This document shows positions 23,327 to 34,976 of a stretch of DNA of 64,000 bases, in pieces. Made by a program: the position numbers and the translations under genes. Every line of letters starts with the position of its first letter. Positions within the stretch are counted from its first letter, which is position 1. This DNA comes from Urophycis tenuis (taxonomy: Eukaryota > Chordata > Actinopteri > Gadiformes > Phycidae). Where the stretch lies: assembly GCA_036785325.1 (NCBI GenBank), contig JAXIVH010000016.1, forward strand, positions 2,677,839-2,741,838. The letters run 5' to 3'. A model generated the notes under the pieces. It was not told the origin of the DNA. It saw only the letters and a list, made by a program, of their open reading frames with translations, and did no database searches.

Positions 23327-26300
23327 CATGTATATGTGTGTGTATTTTGAGGCCCTTTTCCTTGTCTTCCCACTCGTGGCGTGTAGCAAATGGCCACAGC
23401 CGAGGGTCTCATCCAGCGGTCCGGGGGAGTGGAGCGGCCCTTTGTCCTGACCAGGGCCTTCTTCGCTGGGTCTCAGCGCTACGGTGAGCCCCTCCTCCTC
23501 CCCTCCTCCTCCTCCCCAGGAGCCTCGCGCTCCCCAGTACTCATTTAACCTTGTATGTGTTCGGATCTGTACATTATTTTGTTGTTGAATTAAAAACCCC
23601 AAAATGCAGCGGGTCCACCAGACGCATGAACAACGGCTGAATAACACAAGTATGAACGCCACACAAGGGTTAAGGGAATTGTTCTCAAGCATGGATCTTG
23701 AAGAAGATCAGCGTTCCCGTGAAATGACTGTCAGTGTGCGAATGAACGATGGATGTCTGCCAGACAATATTGTCACCTCCTTCAGTCAGTAGAATTCATA
23801 GAAAGGCCTCCTCTTATTTACACCCACGGTAGTTGGCTGACCTTAAATGGTGGTGGACAAAGGTAGTTATTTATGTGGTTCAAAGTAAAACTTGACCAGT
23901 CATGTTTTTCCATCACTATGTGCATTGAGACCTCCTGATGCAGCTGACTGAGATGTGGAAGGACTCATGCGTCTGTCGCTGCATGTCTGTGTCTTTGTGT
24001 CCAGGTGCTGTGTGGACTGGGGACAACGCTGCAGAGTGGGAGCACCTGAAGATCTCCATCCCCATGTGCCTTAGTCTCAGCCTGGTGGGCATCTCTCTCT
24101 GTGGAGGTAAGCTGCAAGGGCACCACGACACAAAATGGCATCACAAGCTCTGCTGCCTTCTTTACATCTATTGATCCTGTGATTCTTTTTTTCCGAGTCT
24201 GTGAATGCTGTGCAGTCAATCAACAGCACCTTATATGACTCGCAGAGAAATCGGTGGTGATGAATGTAAAGGGGGCATTTAGCAGACGTTTTTGGTGTTA
24301 AAATTGAAATGTAGGTGTTTAAAATTGTAGAAAGGTCAGTGGTTTAAAGCGCGTACGTTTTTGGTTGAAGCCGAACGTGGCAACTGTGACGTGACGGAAT
24401 TGGCAGTGTGCTTTTTATGACGTGTTCGTTTTCACGAGCAAACATCGACCAAACGTGTCCTCAAGTACCAGTATGTATCAGAATCAGAATCAGAATTCGA
24501 TTTATTGCCAAGTAGGTTTGCACCTACAAGGAATTTGTCTTGGTGCAATTGGTGCAATAGAAAGCAGTATTAAAAGAAATAAAATAAAAGTAAGTAAGTA
24601 AAAATAACTAACTATAAATATAAATATATATATACAATGTACAATGAGTTTGGAATACGGAGCAGTATGTATCTATGTATGCCCCGTGCCCATGATGAAC
24701 CTGACTCACAACGGGTTCACGTCGTAACGTCCCTTCCCCTGCCTCCTCCCCCCCCCCCCCCCCCCCCAGCCGACGTCGGGGGCTTCTTCAAGACCCCCAG
24801 CAGCGAGCTGCTGGTGCGCTGGTACCAGACGGGCGCCTACCAGCCCTTCTTCCGGGCCCACGCCCACCTGGACACGCCGCGCCGCGAGCCCTGGCTCTTC
24901 GGACCCGACAACACGGCGCTGATCCGCGAGGCGGTGCGCCAGCGCTACGCCCTGCTGCCGTACTGGTACCAGCTGTTCTACCACGCCCACCGCACCGGAC
25001 ACCCCGTCATGAGGTGAGCGCCGCGCCACTCTGGGGTCCGCCGCGGGTCGGCGGCGTTTTTTTTTTCCGCCGTCGTTTTTTTAATTTTTTTTTTATGTGT
25101 TCTACTGTGTGAGTCTGCTGTGTGAGTCCGCTGTGTGAGTCCGCTGTGTGAGTCCGCTGTGTGAGTCCGCTGTGTGAGTCCGCTGTGTGAGTCCGCTGTG
25201 TGATTCCGCTGTGTGAGTCCGCTGTGTGAGTCCGCTGTGTGAGTCCGCTGTGTGATTCCGCTGTGTGAGTCCGCTGTGTGAGTCCGCTGTGTGAGTCCGC
25301 TGTGCGAGCCGGCCCTTGTCTGGGCGGTGCGATGGGAAACCTCTGCACGCGTTCTGCTCACCATCGCCACCCGCTGGCGAGGTTGAGGGACGCTGCCGCA
25401 CAGTGGAGGGAAATGTTTTCAGGTGTTCTGTTCTCAGAGGTTCTGTTCATGGGGTGGGGGGGGGGGGGGGGGATTCACCGTGCCTGCCTTTCACTGTCTG
25501 AATCACAGCCAGCGGAGACCACTGCTGCAGGGTGGTGGTTTTTATCAACCCTCTCCGGTAACTATGACGGTAGTGATGCTTTGCGTGTCTCTGTTTTGGC
25601 CAGGCCTCTGTGGGTGGAGTATCCTCAGGATGCTGCTACGTTCGCCATGGACGACCAGTTCTTGCTTGGTGAGTCAGCGGCAATGAAGTACATTGCCAAC
25701 AAACCCCCCCCCACCTTTCTCACCTCTTTGAGCTTATAAGCTATACATAACGAGGCTTAACAATGCGCTCATCCCTTAATATTCATATAGACGTATATTT
25801 AGTGTCTGTGTGGCTCCTGGCAGCACAGAATAAAAACTCATACAGTCACCGTAGCACACCCTCTGACACACATACAGATAGGCCTCAGCTCATTGTTATG
25901 AGCATGGATGTATTGGTGATGGGCCTCAAGCTGCCATGATGAGCTGTCTGTGCCTCATGTCACATGAAGGACCAGGGACATCGGTCAGTGTGGTCCTTAA
26001 GGTGGCTATATGAGTACAATGTACCTGACTGTCACTGTGCTGTGCATCAGGGAGGGACCTGCTGGTGCACCCAGTGACTGAAGAGGGAGCCAGGGGTGTC
26101 ACCGCCTATCTGCCCGGCAAAGGAGAGGTGAGACTACTGTACTAGTCGAGTTAATTTGCACAAATCTCCATGCCGTGTTTTTCTTTGTATTTTTTTTACC
26201 ATACAGGTTTGTCAGTTACACTGCATGGTTGTGTTTTTGTTTCAGTGCTTAACTTTGAGTGCCTTTCAGTCCTCGTTGAATGGGAAGTGTTCTGTGTTCT

Positions 26301-27763
26301 CAATGGTACCGTCTGTGTTCCAGGTCTGGTTTGATGTCCACACCTTCCAGAAGCACAATGGAGCCCAGGACCTCTACATCCCTGTCACCATGAGCTCTGT
26401 AAGGCCCACGTGTGCTTGGAAAGACACTCGAGCTTTGATATTGATTAATTGCGAAAAGTTGTCGTCATTGTATTCCCAACACCTGATTGTGTCCCCATCT
26501 GTAGTAAAAGTATACATTTAGTTATATACTGTATATACACACTCACTCACTTCTTGGCATTGTTAAGCATGCCTTCCACCTGGTTGAACGATGCCTTCTC
26601 TGGCTCCCAGATTCCTGTGTTCCAGCGTGGCGGCTCCATCATTCCCAGGAAGCTGCGTGTTCGCAGGTCCTCCACCTGCATGGAGCACGACCCCTATACC
26701 CTCTTCGTGGCCCTCAGCCAGCAGGTATTGAGACTGAGTCCCATTCACTCATAGTGTACACAGTCTCCCGCACACACCTGCTGCTGCTGTAGTCACACAG
26801 CGTCACCACTTGAGGCTTGACGCTGTGCAATTGTTTGTCCGCTGCAGCGGAAGGCCGCCGGCGAGCTCTACCTTGACGACGGTCACACCTTCAACTTTGA
26901 CACGAAGGGAGAGTTCATCCACAGGAAGCTGTCCTTCTCCAACAACATCCTGTCTTCCAGGTGGGAAGTCGCCCATCACTTTTTGGGTTTTGGGAGCGAA
27001 TGGCCTGTCATTCAAATCCATTTCTCCTGACTTGCGGTGCATATGAACAGACTGTAGACTGACTGTCGGGTCTCCTCCCTGCAGTAACTTGGCCCCCGCT
27101 GCCCGCCTGTCTACCAAGTCTTGGATCGAGCGGATCGTCATACTGGGAGCCAGTAAGCCCAGCAAGGTCACCCTCAAGACCGCCGGTGAGTGTGGGAGGG
27201 CCTGTTCTTATACATCCCATCACTGGGATTTTGGACCGAGCGGCCTGTCTGCTCTTCTGTAGCTTGTAGCACCGTGGTCAAATGAGTGTGAAGGCACACC
27301 GAGCCATGCTCAAATGCAACACGTATGTGTGTATGTGCTTTGATATGTATGTCTTTGGTAACTGGTATAATGGTTCCTCACTGCAAAGTCCACCCTCCCG
27401 TTCAAGTGTTCAGTTGCCAAGGCGCTTGCATTGCCGTTGAGACGGTAAAGATGGTGTAAAGCACGCTCCTCTGTCACGCTGCCTGGTCTTAATTGCCGCA
27501 GAAAAGCTCCCGTGAATAGAAGGGATTTATACCTACATGATTACTTTTGCAGAGCTTGTTTTCCTTGCACACGTGGGTTTGTTTGACTTTGTGTTCATGG
27601 ATCGTGAGTTGACCGCCCCTCCCTCTGTACCCCCCCCCCCCCCCATCCTGCAGGCGGCCAGGAGAGTCAGCTGGAGTTTGAGTTTGACACCTCCATGTCG
27701 GTGCTGACCATCCGCAAGCCCGGCATGAACGTCGGAGAGGACTGGAGCGTGGCGCTGAAGTAG
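14674..27763 (+). CDS. ganab: Glucosidase II alpha subunit (neutral alpha-glucosidase AB, GH31)
   Basis: Twenty-four constitutive exons give 934 residues: 14674-14693, 15448-15549, 15648-15756, 15875-16002, 16489-16668, 18030-18090, 18236-18326, 18598-18694, 19426-19606, 20367-20520, 20964-21199, 21735-21861, 22204-22283, 22701-22841, 23387-23483, 24005-24106, 24770-25013, 25604-25668, 26051-26127, 26324-26398, 26611-26724, 26848-26960, 27085-27185, 27654-27763. An optional exon (16856-16921) gives 956. All phases close. A signal peptide (AVLTLWLAVCLSGTWA) precedes VDRGNFKTCDQSAFC. The GH31 nucleophile is Asp533 in WNDMNEPSVFNGPE. The likely acid/base is Asp608 in WTGDNAAEW. The enzyme trims glucose residues from N-glycans in the ER lumen with the beta subunit PRKCSH. 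The first exon adds only MAAFSER; ATG 15449 in exon 2 is an alternative start directly before the signal peptide. Confidence 0.97.
16856..16921 (+). CDS. ganab: ganab alternative in-frame exon (22 residues)
   Basis: Between exons ending at 16668 and starting at 18030 lies a 66-base open segment with a CAG acceptor and a GTAAAG donor. It keeps phase on both sides. It reads FSYKVTSTVASVWDSIKW followed by VFS. Human GANAB has an optional 22-residue insert at the same place with the related pattern [20 protein letters not shown]. Presence, position, length and pattern all agree, so this is very likely the fish counterpart, lengthening the protein from 934 to 956 residues. Confidence 0.85.
19140..19362 (-). 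mobile_element. tRNA-derived SINE in ganab intron
   Basis: Read on the minus strand it begins GGGGCAGCCGCAGCC, has a tRNA-like head with B box GGTTCGAACCC, then the block ending CTTGAGCAAGGCACCTAACC typical of a common teleost SINE. A closely related copy lies at 41625-41894. It is inserted antisense to ganab between exons ending 18694 and starting 19426. Confidence 0.85.
20933..20961 (+). repeat. Poly-C tract serving as ganab polypyrimidine tract
   Basis: An almost pure run of C directly precedes the AG acceptor of the exon at 20964. Similar runs precede the exons at 22701 (22670-22692), 24770 (24748-24767) and, a few bases back, 27654 (27630-27644). Confidence 0.9.
22845..23215 (+). repeat. 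CT-rich minisatellite in ganab intron
   Basis: About fourteen imperfect copies of a 24-27-base unit (CTCCTCTTCCTCTGCCGAGC plus CTTCG-type ends) start within ten bases of the donor at 22842. They are followed by a TA/TG-rich microsatellite (23236-23342) up to shortly before the next exon at 23387. Long open frames on both strands here are repeat artefacts. Confidence 0.9.
24476..24650 (-). mobile_element. LINE 3' tail fragment in ganab intron
   Basis: The TCAGAATCAGAATTCGATTT start and the following CCAAGTAGGTTTGCACC block are typical of antisense 3' ends of fish non-LTR elements, with tandem ATCAGA tail repeats at the left end. The right side dissolves into AT-rich sequence. Confidence 0.6.
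25106..25305 (+). repeat. 13-bp minisatellite in ganab intron
   Basis: About fifteen tandem copies of TGTGTGAGTCCGC, a few with GATTCCGC variants, in the intron after the exon ending 25013. The variant copies recur at regular spacing, suggesting a higher-order unit of several repeats. Confidence 0.95.
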
Positions 27764-28870
27764 GAACCCGGAGAACGAGAGGGACCACGCACACGCACAC
27801 GGACACAGACACAGACACACATACGCAGACACAGACACGCAGACACAGACACGCAGACACAGACACGCAGACACAGACACGCAGACACAGACACGCAGAC
27901 ACAGACACGCAGACACAAACACGCAGACACAGACACGCAGACACGCAGACACAGACACGCAGACACAGACACGCAGACACAGACACGCAGACACACACAC
28001 GCAGACACACACACGCAGACACACACACACACAGACACGCACACACGCACGTGCCGTTCATTAATGTGTGCCCACCTACATGCATACATGTGCTGTGCCC
28101 AGACATCAATTTAGACCACGCGTTAGAGTGACTGAGCCACAAACATGTCACTACCACAATGCTGTCGTGTCCATTCAAACTAATTGTTGGGTGCTGAAAG
28201 GTTGCCATTTAGATCAGGGTGTTGTTCTTCCATATGTATTTCAATGTAGGTTTTAACAATTGATCAAATGAGATGATGTGTTTGGTAGTGGGCGAGAGCT
28301 CTCGGCGAGGGTGTTAAATGAAGGCACACATTCTCCAGGAGCTGTTGAACTACATGTACGTGTTTGTTTTTTTCCCCCTTTTATATTCCTTCAACATCCA
28401 TTCCATCCACTTATTTTTCTTTTGTTACTCCTTAGCTAAATCTAAAAATGTGTTAATTGCGCCACAAATCATGCAAGTTGCTCTGATCATTTTGACCTCA
28501 GTAGTTATGTCATGTACATTTCTTTTTTTTAAATAATTTTTTTTTCATTGTTTCTGACAAATGTAAAATCTAATTCAATGCAAACGATTTCCGTTCTTCC
28601 TGTTCCCAGAGCTGGTTTCAGCAAACCTTGCACGCTGCAATTATCATCACAACTCTTTTAGAATATCTGCTACTACTGAAAATTTAGTAATGTTAAGCAT
28701 TTGTTTTTAACAATACAACACAGCAACAGGGATTGTGAACCACTGATGTGAAAGATATCCTGTTGGTGTATTTTTTTTCTCTTTTTTTTGTCCTACTTTT
28801 GTTTACTTGATATTTTTTAACTGCACTTGAAGAGGAGTGGGAAATAAAATTCAGTTTACCCGTAATGGTG
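27764..28870 (+). other. ganab 3' UTR containing a minisatellite
   Basis: A tandem array of about 14-base units (ACACGCAGACACAG) at about 27785-28052 begins some 20 bases after the stop codon. AATAAA at 28843-28848 is the likely polyadenylation signal, giving a 3' UTR of about 1.1 kb. Confidence 0.7.
28843..28848 (+). terminator. Candidate poly(A) signal of ganab
   Basis: AATAAA about 1.08 kb after the ganab stop, followed by T-rich sequence. Confidence 0.55.
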
Positions 28871-29510
28871 TACAAGTCCTACTAGATTTAGATAGTTCTG
28901 TTATTTTGTTTAATTAAAATTCATGTGTAATTTGATTTGTGTGGACATTTCAGGTATACATTTATACACCATATTACATTCTTGAGCTGTGGGTAGGGAA
29001 TTGAAAATATAGAAAAAATATATAATCAATCACATTCATTACTTTTACCATGATCCTGAACATCCTTTGAGGTGTTTTTTTTACCTCCTGCCTATATTTT
29101 AAATGATCAAATACATTCTGCTGAAAAGGTGTGCACCACACAAGAGGAAAAACGAACGAGTTGTACACAAAGTGAGGGGTTTTTAATGAATGCAATTGAA
29201 TGAAATCATCGACGAAGTAGAGTTTCGTGGTCTGTAGGAGGCAACAAAGCACAACTCGGAAGAATCCAATGAGCGGCTTGCGATAACTTCAGATAGGCCT
29301 ACGTAAATCCGAGACACTTTTTTAATACTTAATATTGTATACATTTATTAGCCTACCTGATTGGTCTATGCAACCTGTATGAATGTTGCCTTTACCTCGA
29401 TTTCTCTGGAAGCTCATCAATTTCACTCGCAACATTAAAAATCCTTACAGATGTCCACATGCTGACCCTGAGATGATCCTCCAACATCGTCAACAACATC
29501 GGGCGTAAAC
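28871..29510. other. AT-rich intergenic DNA, nothing firm
   Basis: No convincing gene. Open frames on either strand around 29390-29510 look weakly protein-like but have no recognised family. They may belong to the unassigned locus that follows. Confidence 0.4.
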
Positions 29511-30118
29511 ATGGGCAACCAGACAAGAATGCCAGGTTGTGATCCCAACCATTTACTGGTAGCAGGCGTCTCAAATGGTGCGCTGTCCCCAGAGTTTTCC
29601 ACTTTACCCAGGGAAGGAAAGGTAGCTTCAGAGGTGTGTACCACTTTGTATGTCATGATCGCACGTTTCCAGAGCAACCTTACTACACCCGCGAAGAGCT
29701 GCGAACAGGTATGCTGTGTAGCTATTATCCACACTACAATCATAATACATACATGTATATAATTTATATCCCCTCCTAAGCTGTGACCTTTACACTTGAC
29801 TCAACCTCTTCTTCGTGTGTCTTCCTGGTGTCGTGGAAACTGATATGTGAGAGACGACAGTGACAGTGAAGCTGAATAAAATCTTCCGAGAGATGTTTTA
29901 CTTAAGAGAAATACAATAATTTATGTTGGTTGTTTTTGACAAGCAAAAGGCACACTTCATACATTACAGCGCCAAAACAGGCAGGCCTTTTATCCTCAAA
30001 CAACACTCACACCACGGGTGCTTGCGGTGAGTTAATTAAAATTCTGCAGGTATGGGCTTATATCTGGAGGACATACGAGTATTAGCTGAAGTTGTTATTT
30101 TCCATTATATATCCATAC

Positions 30119-30508
30119 AAGGGCGGTGGTGGTGGTGGAAGGTGGTGCAGTGGTTAGCACTGTCGCCTCACAGCAAGAGGGTTCTGGGTTCGAATCCACC
30201 TGGGACCCGGGACCTTTCTGTGTGGAGTTTGCATGTTCTCCCCGTGCTTGCGTGGGTTCTCTCCGGGTACTCCGGCTTCCTCCCACAGACCAAAAACATG
30301 CAGGTTGGGGATTAGGTTAATTGGTGTCTCTAAATTGACCATAGGTGTTTATGTGAGTGTGAATGGTTGTTTGTCTATGTATGTTAGCCCTGTGATAGGC
30401 TGGCGACCTGTCCAGGATGTACCCCGCCTCTCGCCCGTTGCAGCTGGGATTGGCTCCAGCCCCCCCGCGACCCTCTAGAGGATAAGCGGTTTGATAATGG
30501 ATGGATGG
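30119..30508 (+). mobile_element. Full-length tRNA-derived SINE with 10-bp TSD
   Basis: The head carries a pol III A-box-like TGGTTAGCACTG and B box GGTTCGAATCC. The body continues with GGAGTTTGCATGTTCTCCCC and CCTCCCACAGACCAAAAACA, the standard body of a very common fish SINE. The 3' end is a GGAT repeat. ATATCCATAC flanks it on both sides (30109-30118 and 30509-30518), so both ends are defined. Confidence 0.93.
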
Positions 30509-30959
30509 ATATCCATACGTCCAAGCACCCATCTCCAGGTGTATTCATGATCCACATTACAATTACATTATATGGCAGGAAACAAAGGCATAGCAATGAA
30601 GTCAAAGGTTACCGTGTTCCTGGGCCTCTTATCCAGAATGTATTTATCCCGCAGCAGGTATTGTGAAAGATGGTGTTGATTTCAGTCAATTACCGCACAC
30701 TGAAAAAAAAATTGAGAGGAAGATAGAGCAATATAGCCTATGTTAAATCAAAACGAAGTTGAACATATGTCTGTCTTTCTTTAGCCCCAGCACTGTCTGT
30801 TAGCTGAGATGGACCATGTTCTAGTGTACAAAGAGATTCAGCACTTTCTCAAGATTGGTGTTCATCATCTAACACTGACGTTGGAACATCAGAAAGGACT
30901 CTATCTGAAGATCGTCTAAGAGCTACTTAATACAAGGTTAGATTTGTGTGGCTTCTATC

Positions 30960-31200
30960 ACTGACAGACAGACAGAAATACTTTAATGATCCCTGAGGGA
31001 AAATGCATTTGTTACAATACTCCAGGGAAAAAAGAAAGAAGAGACAGACACTCTACGTATAGTAGAGTGTTAGAATATATAAATATATAATATAAATAAA
31101 ATATAAAATAAAATATAAACCTATGTGATAGGCCTACAATATACAAAAAGTATACATAAAGAAATATACATAAATGTACATACATCCAGGCATACACTGT
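30960..31200 (-). mobile_element. LINE 3' tail fragment
   Basis: GACAGACAGACAGAAATACT, then TTTAATGATCCCTGAGGG, is the antisense 3' terminus of a common fish LINE family. The remainder is AT-rich element or flank. A sense-oriented relative of the same tail is at about 59030-59065. Confidence 0.6.
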
Positions 31201-31639
31201 TGTTTTAATAGTAGAAATGAACCATTGTTGTTCATTTTAATGCGAGATAGTGATGCGTAGTGACGTCTTGTTGTGTTTCTTGTTAGATCATCGACAGTTC
31301 TCAACCTGTACACGCTCAACACACCCTCTCTTTTCCCAAATCTGCTGAATGAACTGACCCGACTGTGCTCCTTTATTATGAAACCGTCCCTAACCACAAT
31401 ACCTTATTATATTTATTCTGTATTGCACCATGTCTTTAGTTTATTTTCAATGTAGTGAGTTTAGCGTATTCGTTTGACATAAAAAAAACCCCACCTTTGT
31501 TCATTTCAGGATGATGAGTTGACTTCACTTGTGCAACATGAAGCTGAATGTAAAGGGACACCCTCTGCCTTGCGTCCATGGAATGTTCTGGGGATGGCTT
31601 TCATTGGTGCAAGAGCTGCCAAAGGGCAGGAGGTTTGTG

Positions 31640-32507
31640 TCCCCTGAACCGTGTCACCTTATATTGCAGCCATCACTTCTATTAAAAGTTATTGTGTGTA
31701 ATAAATCCTATCCACCTATGTCTCAATAACCCCTGGATGGTTGTCTCTTCATTAAAATGTCGGTATTTGCCTTTCATATTCAATTCATTCAGTTTTTTAT
31801 TTTTATTTTTATTTTTTATTTTTTTTACTGTTGGCCAATTATAATGAGATTATTCATTCATTTAGGGATAATTGCATCCTTTTTTGACATAGATTGCAGC
31901 AATAACGAAATATATCAGTATTTGTTTCATTTATCTTTCCCCCTTTTTGTCTTCTTTTCCACCTGTAAAACTGTATTCCACAGGCCCCCATTTGTGCATT
32001 TGCTTATGTTCATGGGGTTAACCTGACTGGAGCTAAACGGCTGTATAAAGTCTGACCAAGACAAAGATCTTGATCAAGTTCATTGCACTGGAGTGGACAA
32101 TTGGGGTTCTCAACCTGTTGAAATGTTATTTGTGAGATGGTGATCAAGAGTTGCGATAACAGACGATGAATTTTTGTGAGAGGTTGAGGTGTGTGCTGGA
32201 GTCTGGAAACCCAAAACCGAGCAACCCACGCACACTGGGACTTTTCTGGAATTGGATGATGTTTTTTTTGTTTTTTTTAAAATATATATAGGAATTGATA
32301 ATAAATGGGTGTTCTTTATAAACATGTTTCTTGACATCTTTAATACATCACTCAAGAATGTTACATTTTAATACATTTCCTGGTTGACTGCTTGGTTTAT
32401 TTTTAAATAATATATCAATATAGAACTCTCATAACTAGTTGGATGACTAAATTGCATTAACGTTTCTTCCATAAACGGTACAATCTATACGTCATGGTGA
32501 GCATGTA
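31640..32507. other. AT-rich intergenic DNA, nothing recognised
   Basis: T-rich and A-rich low-complexity stretches, no gene and no clear repeat family. Confidence 0.45.
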
Positions 32508-32515
32508 CATGTGAC

Positions 32516-34976
32516 CATAGACATCCTATGTCATAGACGCAACATTGAGCGCTACTGCCCACTGGGCTGACGAGACGCGGGGCCGCCATCTTGGAGTGGT
32601 GATCCGCCCCCCTCAGTGTAATTCATTTGACAGGAGAAATGAACTGTCAGCGCATTTAATTAATCTTACCTCACTGAATACCATTGATTTTCACTCGGTT
32701 TTTTGTAATACGTGTATCTATGATAAAGGACACATGTTTTGGCGTGTTTTATTATTCATAGTTGGCTTAACAGTAATAGAATATTATTATATGCTATAAG
32801 TGACCAGACGTCCGAGATCAAAACTGGGAACATAATCCCCGAGAAGGGGGGAAAAAATGGGTCAGCTATGTTTAAGTTGAAGAAACAATATAATTAGGTT
32901 AATATAGGCTACGTATATCATACATAAACAATGTATTAATACATTAGATATCTATATCTTAGGGACCTATAGACTGTATCTCTTGACTGTTTCTGCAGCA
33001 GCAAAGAGTTTATTCTGTCTTGACACTTGTATTGATATTTTGTATTAACAACATAAATTATTATGTTTACAGTGATTGTTTTATATGTATTTTTTTATGA
33101 ATGTCGCTTTGGATAAAAGCATCTGCCAAATAGGCTACTTAATAAACATAACATATATAAACACCTGAACGTTTTCATATCAGCTAAAACCACCAATCTG
33201 TTTCAATGGATTCAGAATAAAACCAAGTTCTGTCTTACCCAACAATGTTAGTATTTGAATATTGTTACTTGAACGACTTATTCAGGTTACAATTATACTG
33301 TTAAGAAAGTATTGTCTTATACTTTGCCTAAAATGAGAATGCATCATAATCAGTGGCATCTGGTGAATTTTGGGTGGGGCTGAAAGCTTGAAAACCAAAC
33401 CCCCACAGGGGGGTCTGGGGTCATCCTCCCTCAGAAGATTATTTGTGATTTTCACATAAAAATGAAGCATTCTGGTGCATTCTGACAAAATAATAAAGAC
33501 AAAATAGAACATTTCCTTACAAAGACAAATGGGGCTGGAGAACTAAGTTTTCACTTAATTTATTTGCTTTGTTTATGGGAATTATACACAAGTTAAAATT
33601 CAATTCAATTCAATTTATAGAGCATCAAAACATTACACGACTCATGGCGCTTGACAGTGTTGAACATTCAGAGAGAGCCCATATGTAACAGGGCGAGGAA
33701 AAACTCCCTATAATTGGAGATACATATAGGAAGAAACCTCATGCAGATCTACGACTCAAGGGCCTGACCCATCTGCCTAGGGTCAGTTACAGGGCAGTAA
33801 GGTTTGTATACATGATAAATGAATAGGTTAGTTAGGTGTAGAGAATAGAACATGGTGCCTAGAGCCACCTGGGGTGTATGTAACAAAGACGTAGGATGGT
33901 TACATAACCAGTATGATAATGCATGAATCCCATTTAGTGTCAGAAAGTTCAAATAGTCCAGTGTAGGATGACTTGTCATAGCTATTGGGAATTGTCATAG
34001 GGCAGTAGTGGATCGCTAGGTAGCGCAGGCCAGGAATCCGGTCAAGGGGACAGCAACAGGTGATGGTAGGGAGTCATAGGATGGGACTTCAGGTGCGATG
34101 AGGGCCAAATACAAGGATGGCTGATGACTGGTAATGGTTTACCTCACAAGTGAGGTAAGTGGGAAGAGAGAGATATATAGAGTGGGTTAGGCGTGCTATA
34201 AGTTTCATGATGGTTAGTATTAATAAGTGTATCAATGGTACTACAGAGTGTTACACTATAGAGAGAAAAGGCAAGAGAGGGAGAGTCGAGAGAGAGAGAG
34301 GAAGAAGAGGGAGTTGAACGACATGACAGAGAGAAGAGGTGAGAGAGGGAGAAGAGGGAGTTGAACCACATGACAGAGAGAAGAGGTAAGAAGGAGAGTT
34401 GAGAGAGAGACAGAGGGAGATACAATATGCACACTGAAGGCATGATGCCGCCATAGGAAAGATTATACTATAGGCTATACTAGCTATAATGTATAGCCAC
34501 TGTCCATTTGATTGTCTAGTTAGCTAGCGCTAATACCCCCCCCCCCCCCTTGGCTTTTACAATCTTTATCTTCAACATCTATTTCAACTTTATGTTGTTC
34601 AAGTATGTCATTTCTTCACTTCATTCATTTTATTGACAAGCAATTCTATTACGGTCATACTCTTGTTTGTTGGCCTAGCTGGCTACGATTTCAGTACTCC
34701 TTCTCAACTCTGTGGTAATATAATACAACCAATAGTGCGTTAGTGTTAAATCTTACTTGTGAAAAGTAATCCCCCGATTCCTATTTTCGACGCTCCGCTC
34801 ATTTGAGCAGGAATACGCTGAACACCAGCCCGGCATCCTTGTTTTCTTCTGTAGACGCTACCTGTCAACTATTGCTGTCAATGCTGCTCGCGGCTCCTGA
34901 TCCCCACTCCAATATGGCGGCCGAATTTCTCGTTTGGCAGCAGCCAATGTTGCGTCTACCTAATAGGATGTCTATG
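32516..34976. mobile_element. 2.46-kb non-autonomous DNA transposon with TIRs and 8-bp TSD
   Basis: The ends are inverted copies: CATAGACATCCTAT, four variable bases, TAGACGCAACATTG on the left, and the reverse complement on the right (28 of 32 identical). A sub-terminal block (GCCGCCAT-A/C-TTGGAGTGG then GATC) is also shared in inverted orientation. Both ends are directly flanked by CATGTGAC (32508-32515 and 34977-34984). An 8-bp TSD fits the hAT or P superfamilies. No transposase frame was found inside; instead there is a SINE-type tail (about 33100-33150), another dispersed repeat (33600-34000), a GA-rich stretch (34260-34420) and a poly-C run (34537-34550). The right end lies 70 bases before the prpf39 start codon. 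Confidence 0.85.
33600..34000. mobile_element. Dispersed repeat nested inside the TIR element
   Basis: CAATTCAATTCAATTTATAG, then GGCGAGGAAAAACTCCCT and AGGAAGAAACCTCATGCAG, are hallmark strings of a common teleost interspersed repeat. Exact ends were not determined. Confidence 0.6.

Larger units (their letters stand above)
29511..31632 (+). pseudogene. Unassigned exon-like segments, possible gene or decayed gene
   Basis: Three plus-strand segments are open, end or begin at plausible splice sites, and share phase 0. A segment ending at donor 29708 reads CDPNHLLVAGVSNGALS, later TTLYVMIARFQSNLTT. A segment ending at donor 30657 reads YRVPGPLIQNVFIPQQ. A terminal segment, 30785-30919, reads HCLLAEMDHVLVYKEIQH, then FLKIGVHHLTLTLEH, and closes with TAA. 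A fourth open segment, 31510-31632 (WNVLGMAFIGARAAKGQE), has both splice sites but lies after that stop. The helix-strand pattern of FLKIGVHHLTLTLEH faintly recalls the C-terminal domain of cation-efflux transporters; this is only an impression. No family is assigned. A SINE is inserted between the first two segments. Confidence 0.25.

Noticed and set aside
22605..23692. Open frames of more than 200 codons on both strands rich in Ser/Leu or Arg/Glu
   Set aside because: They run through a CT minisatellite in a ganab intron; only 22701-22841 is coding.
25106..25305. CRISPR-like array of regular short repeats
   Set aside because: Thirteen-base units are directly adjacent without spacers, inside a vertebrate intron. 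It is a minisatellite.
30126..30200. A tRNA gene
   Set aside because: The A and B boxes belong to the head of a SINE with a defined body, tail and TSD. The tRNA fold is not complete.
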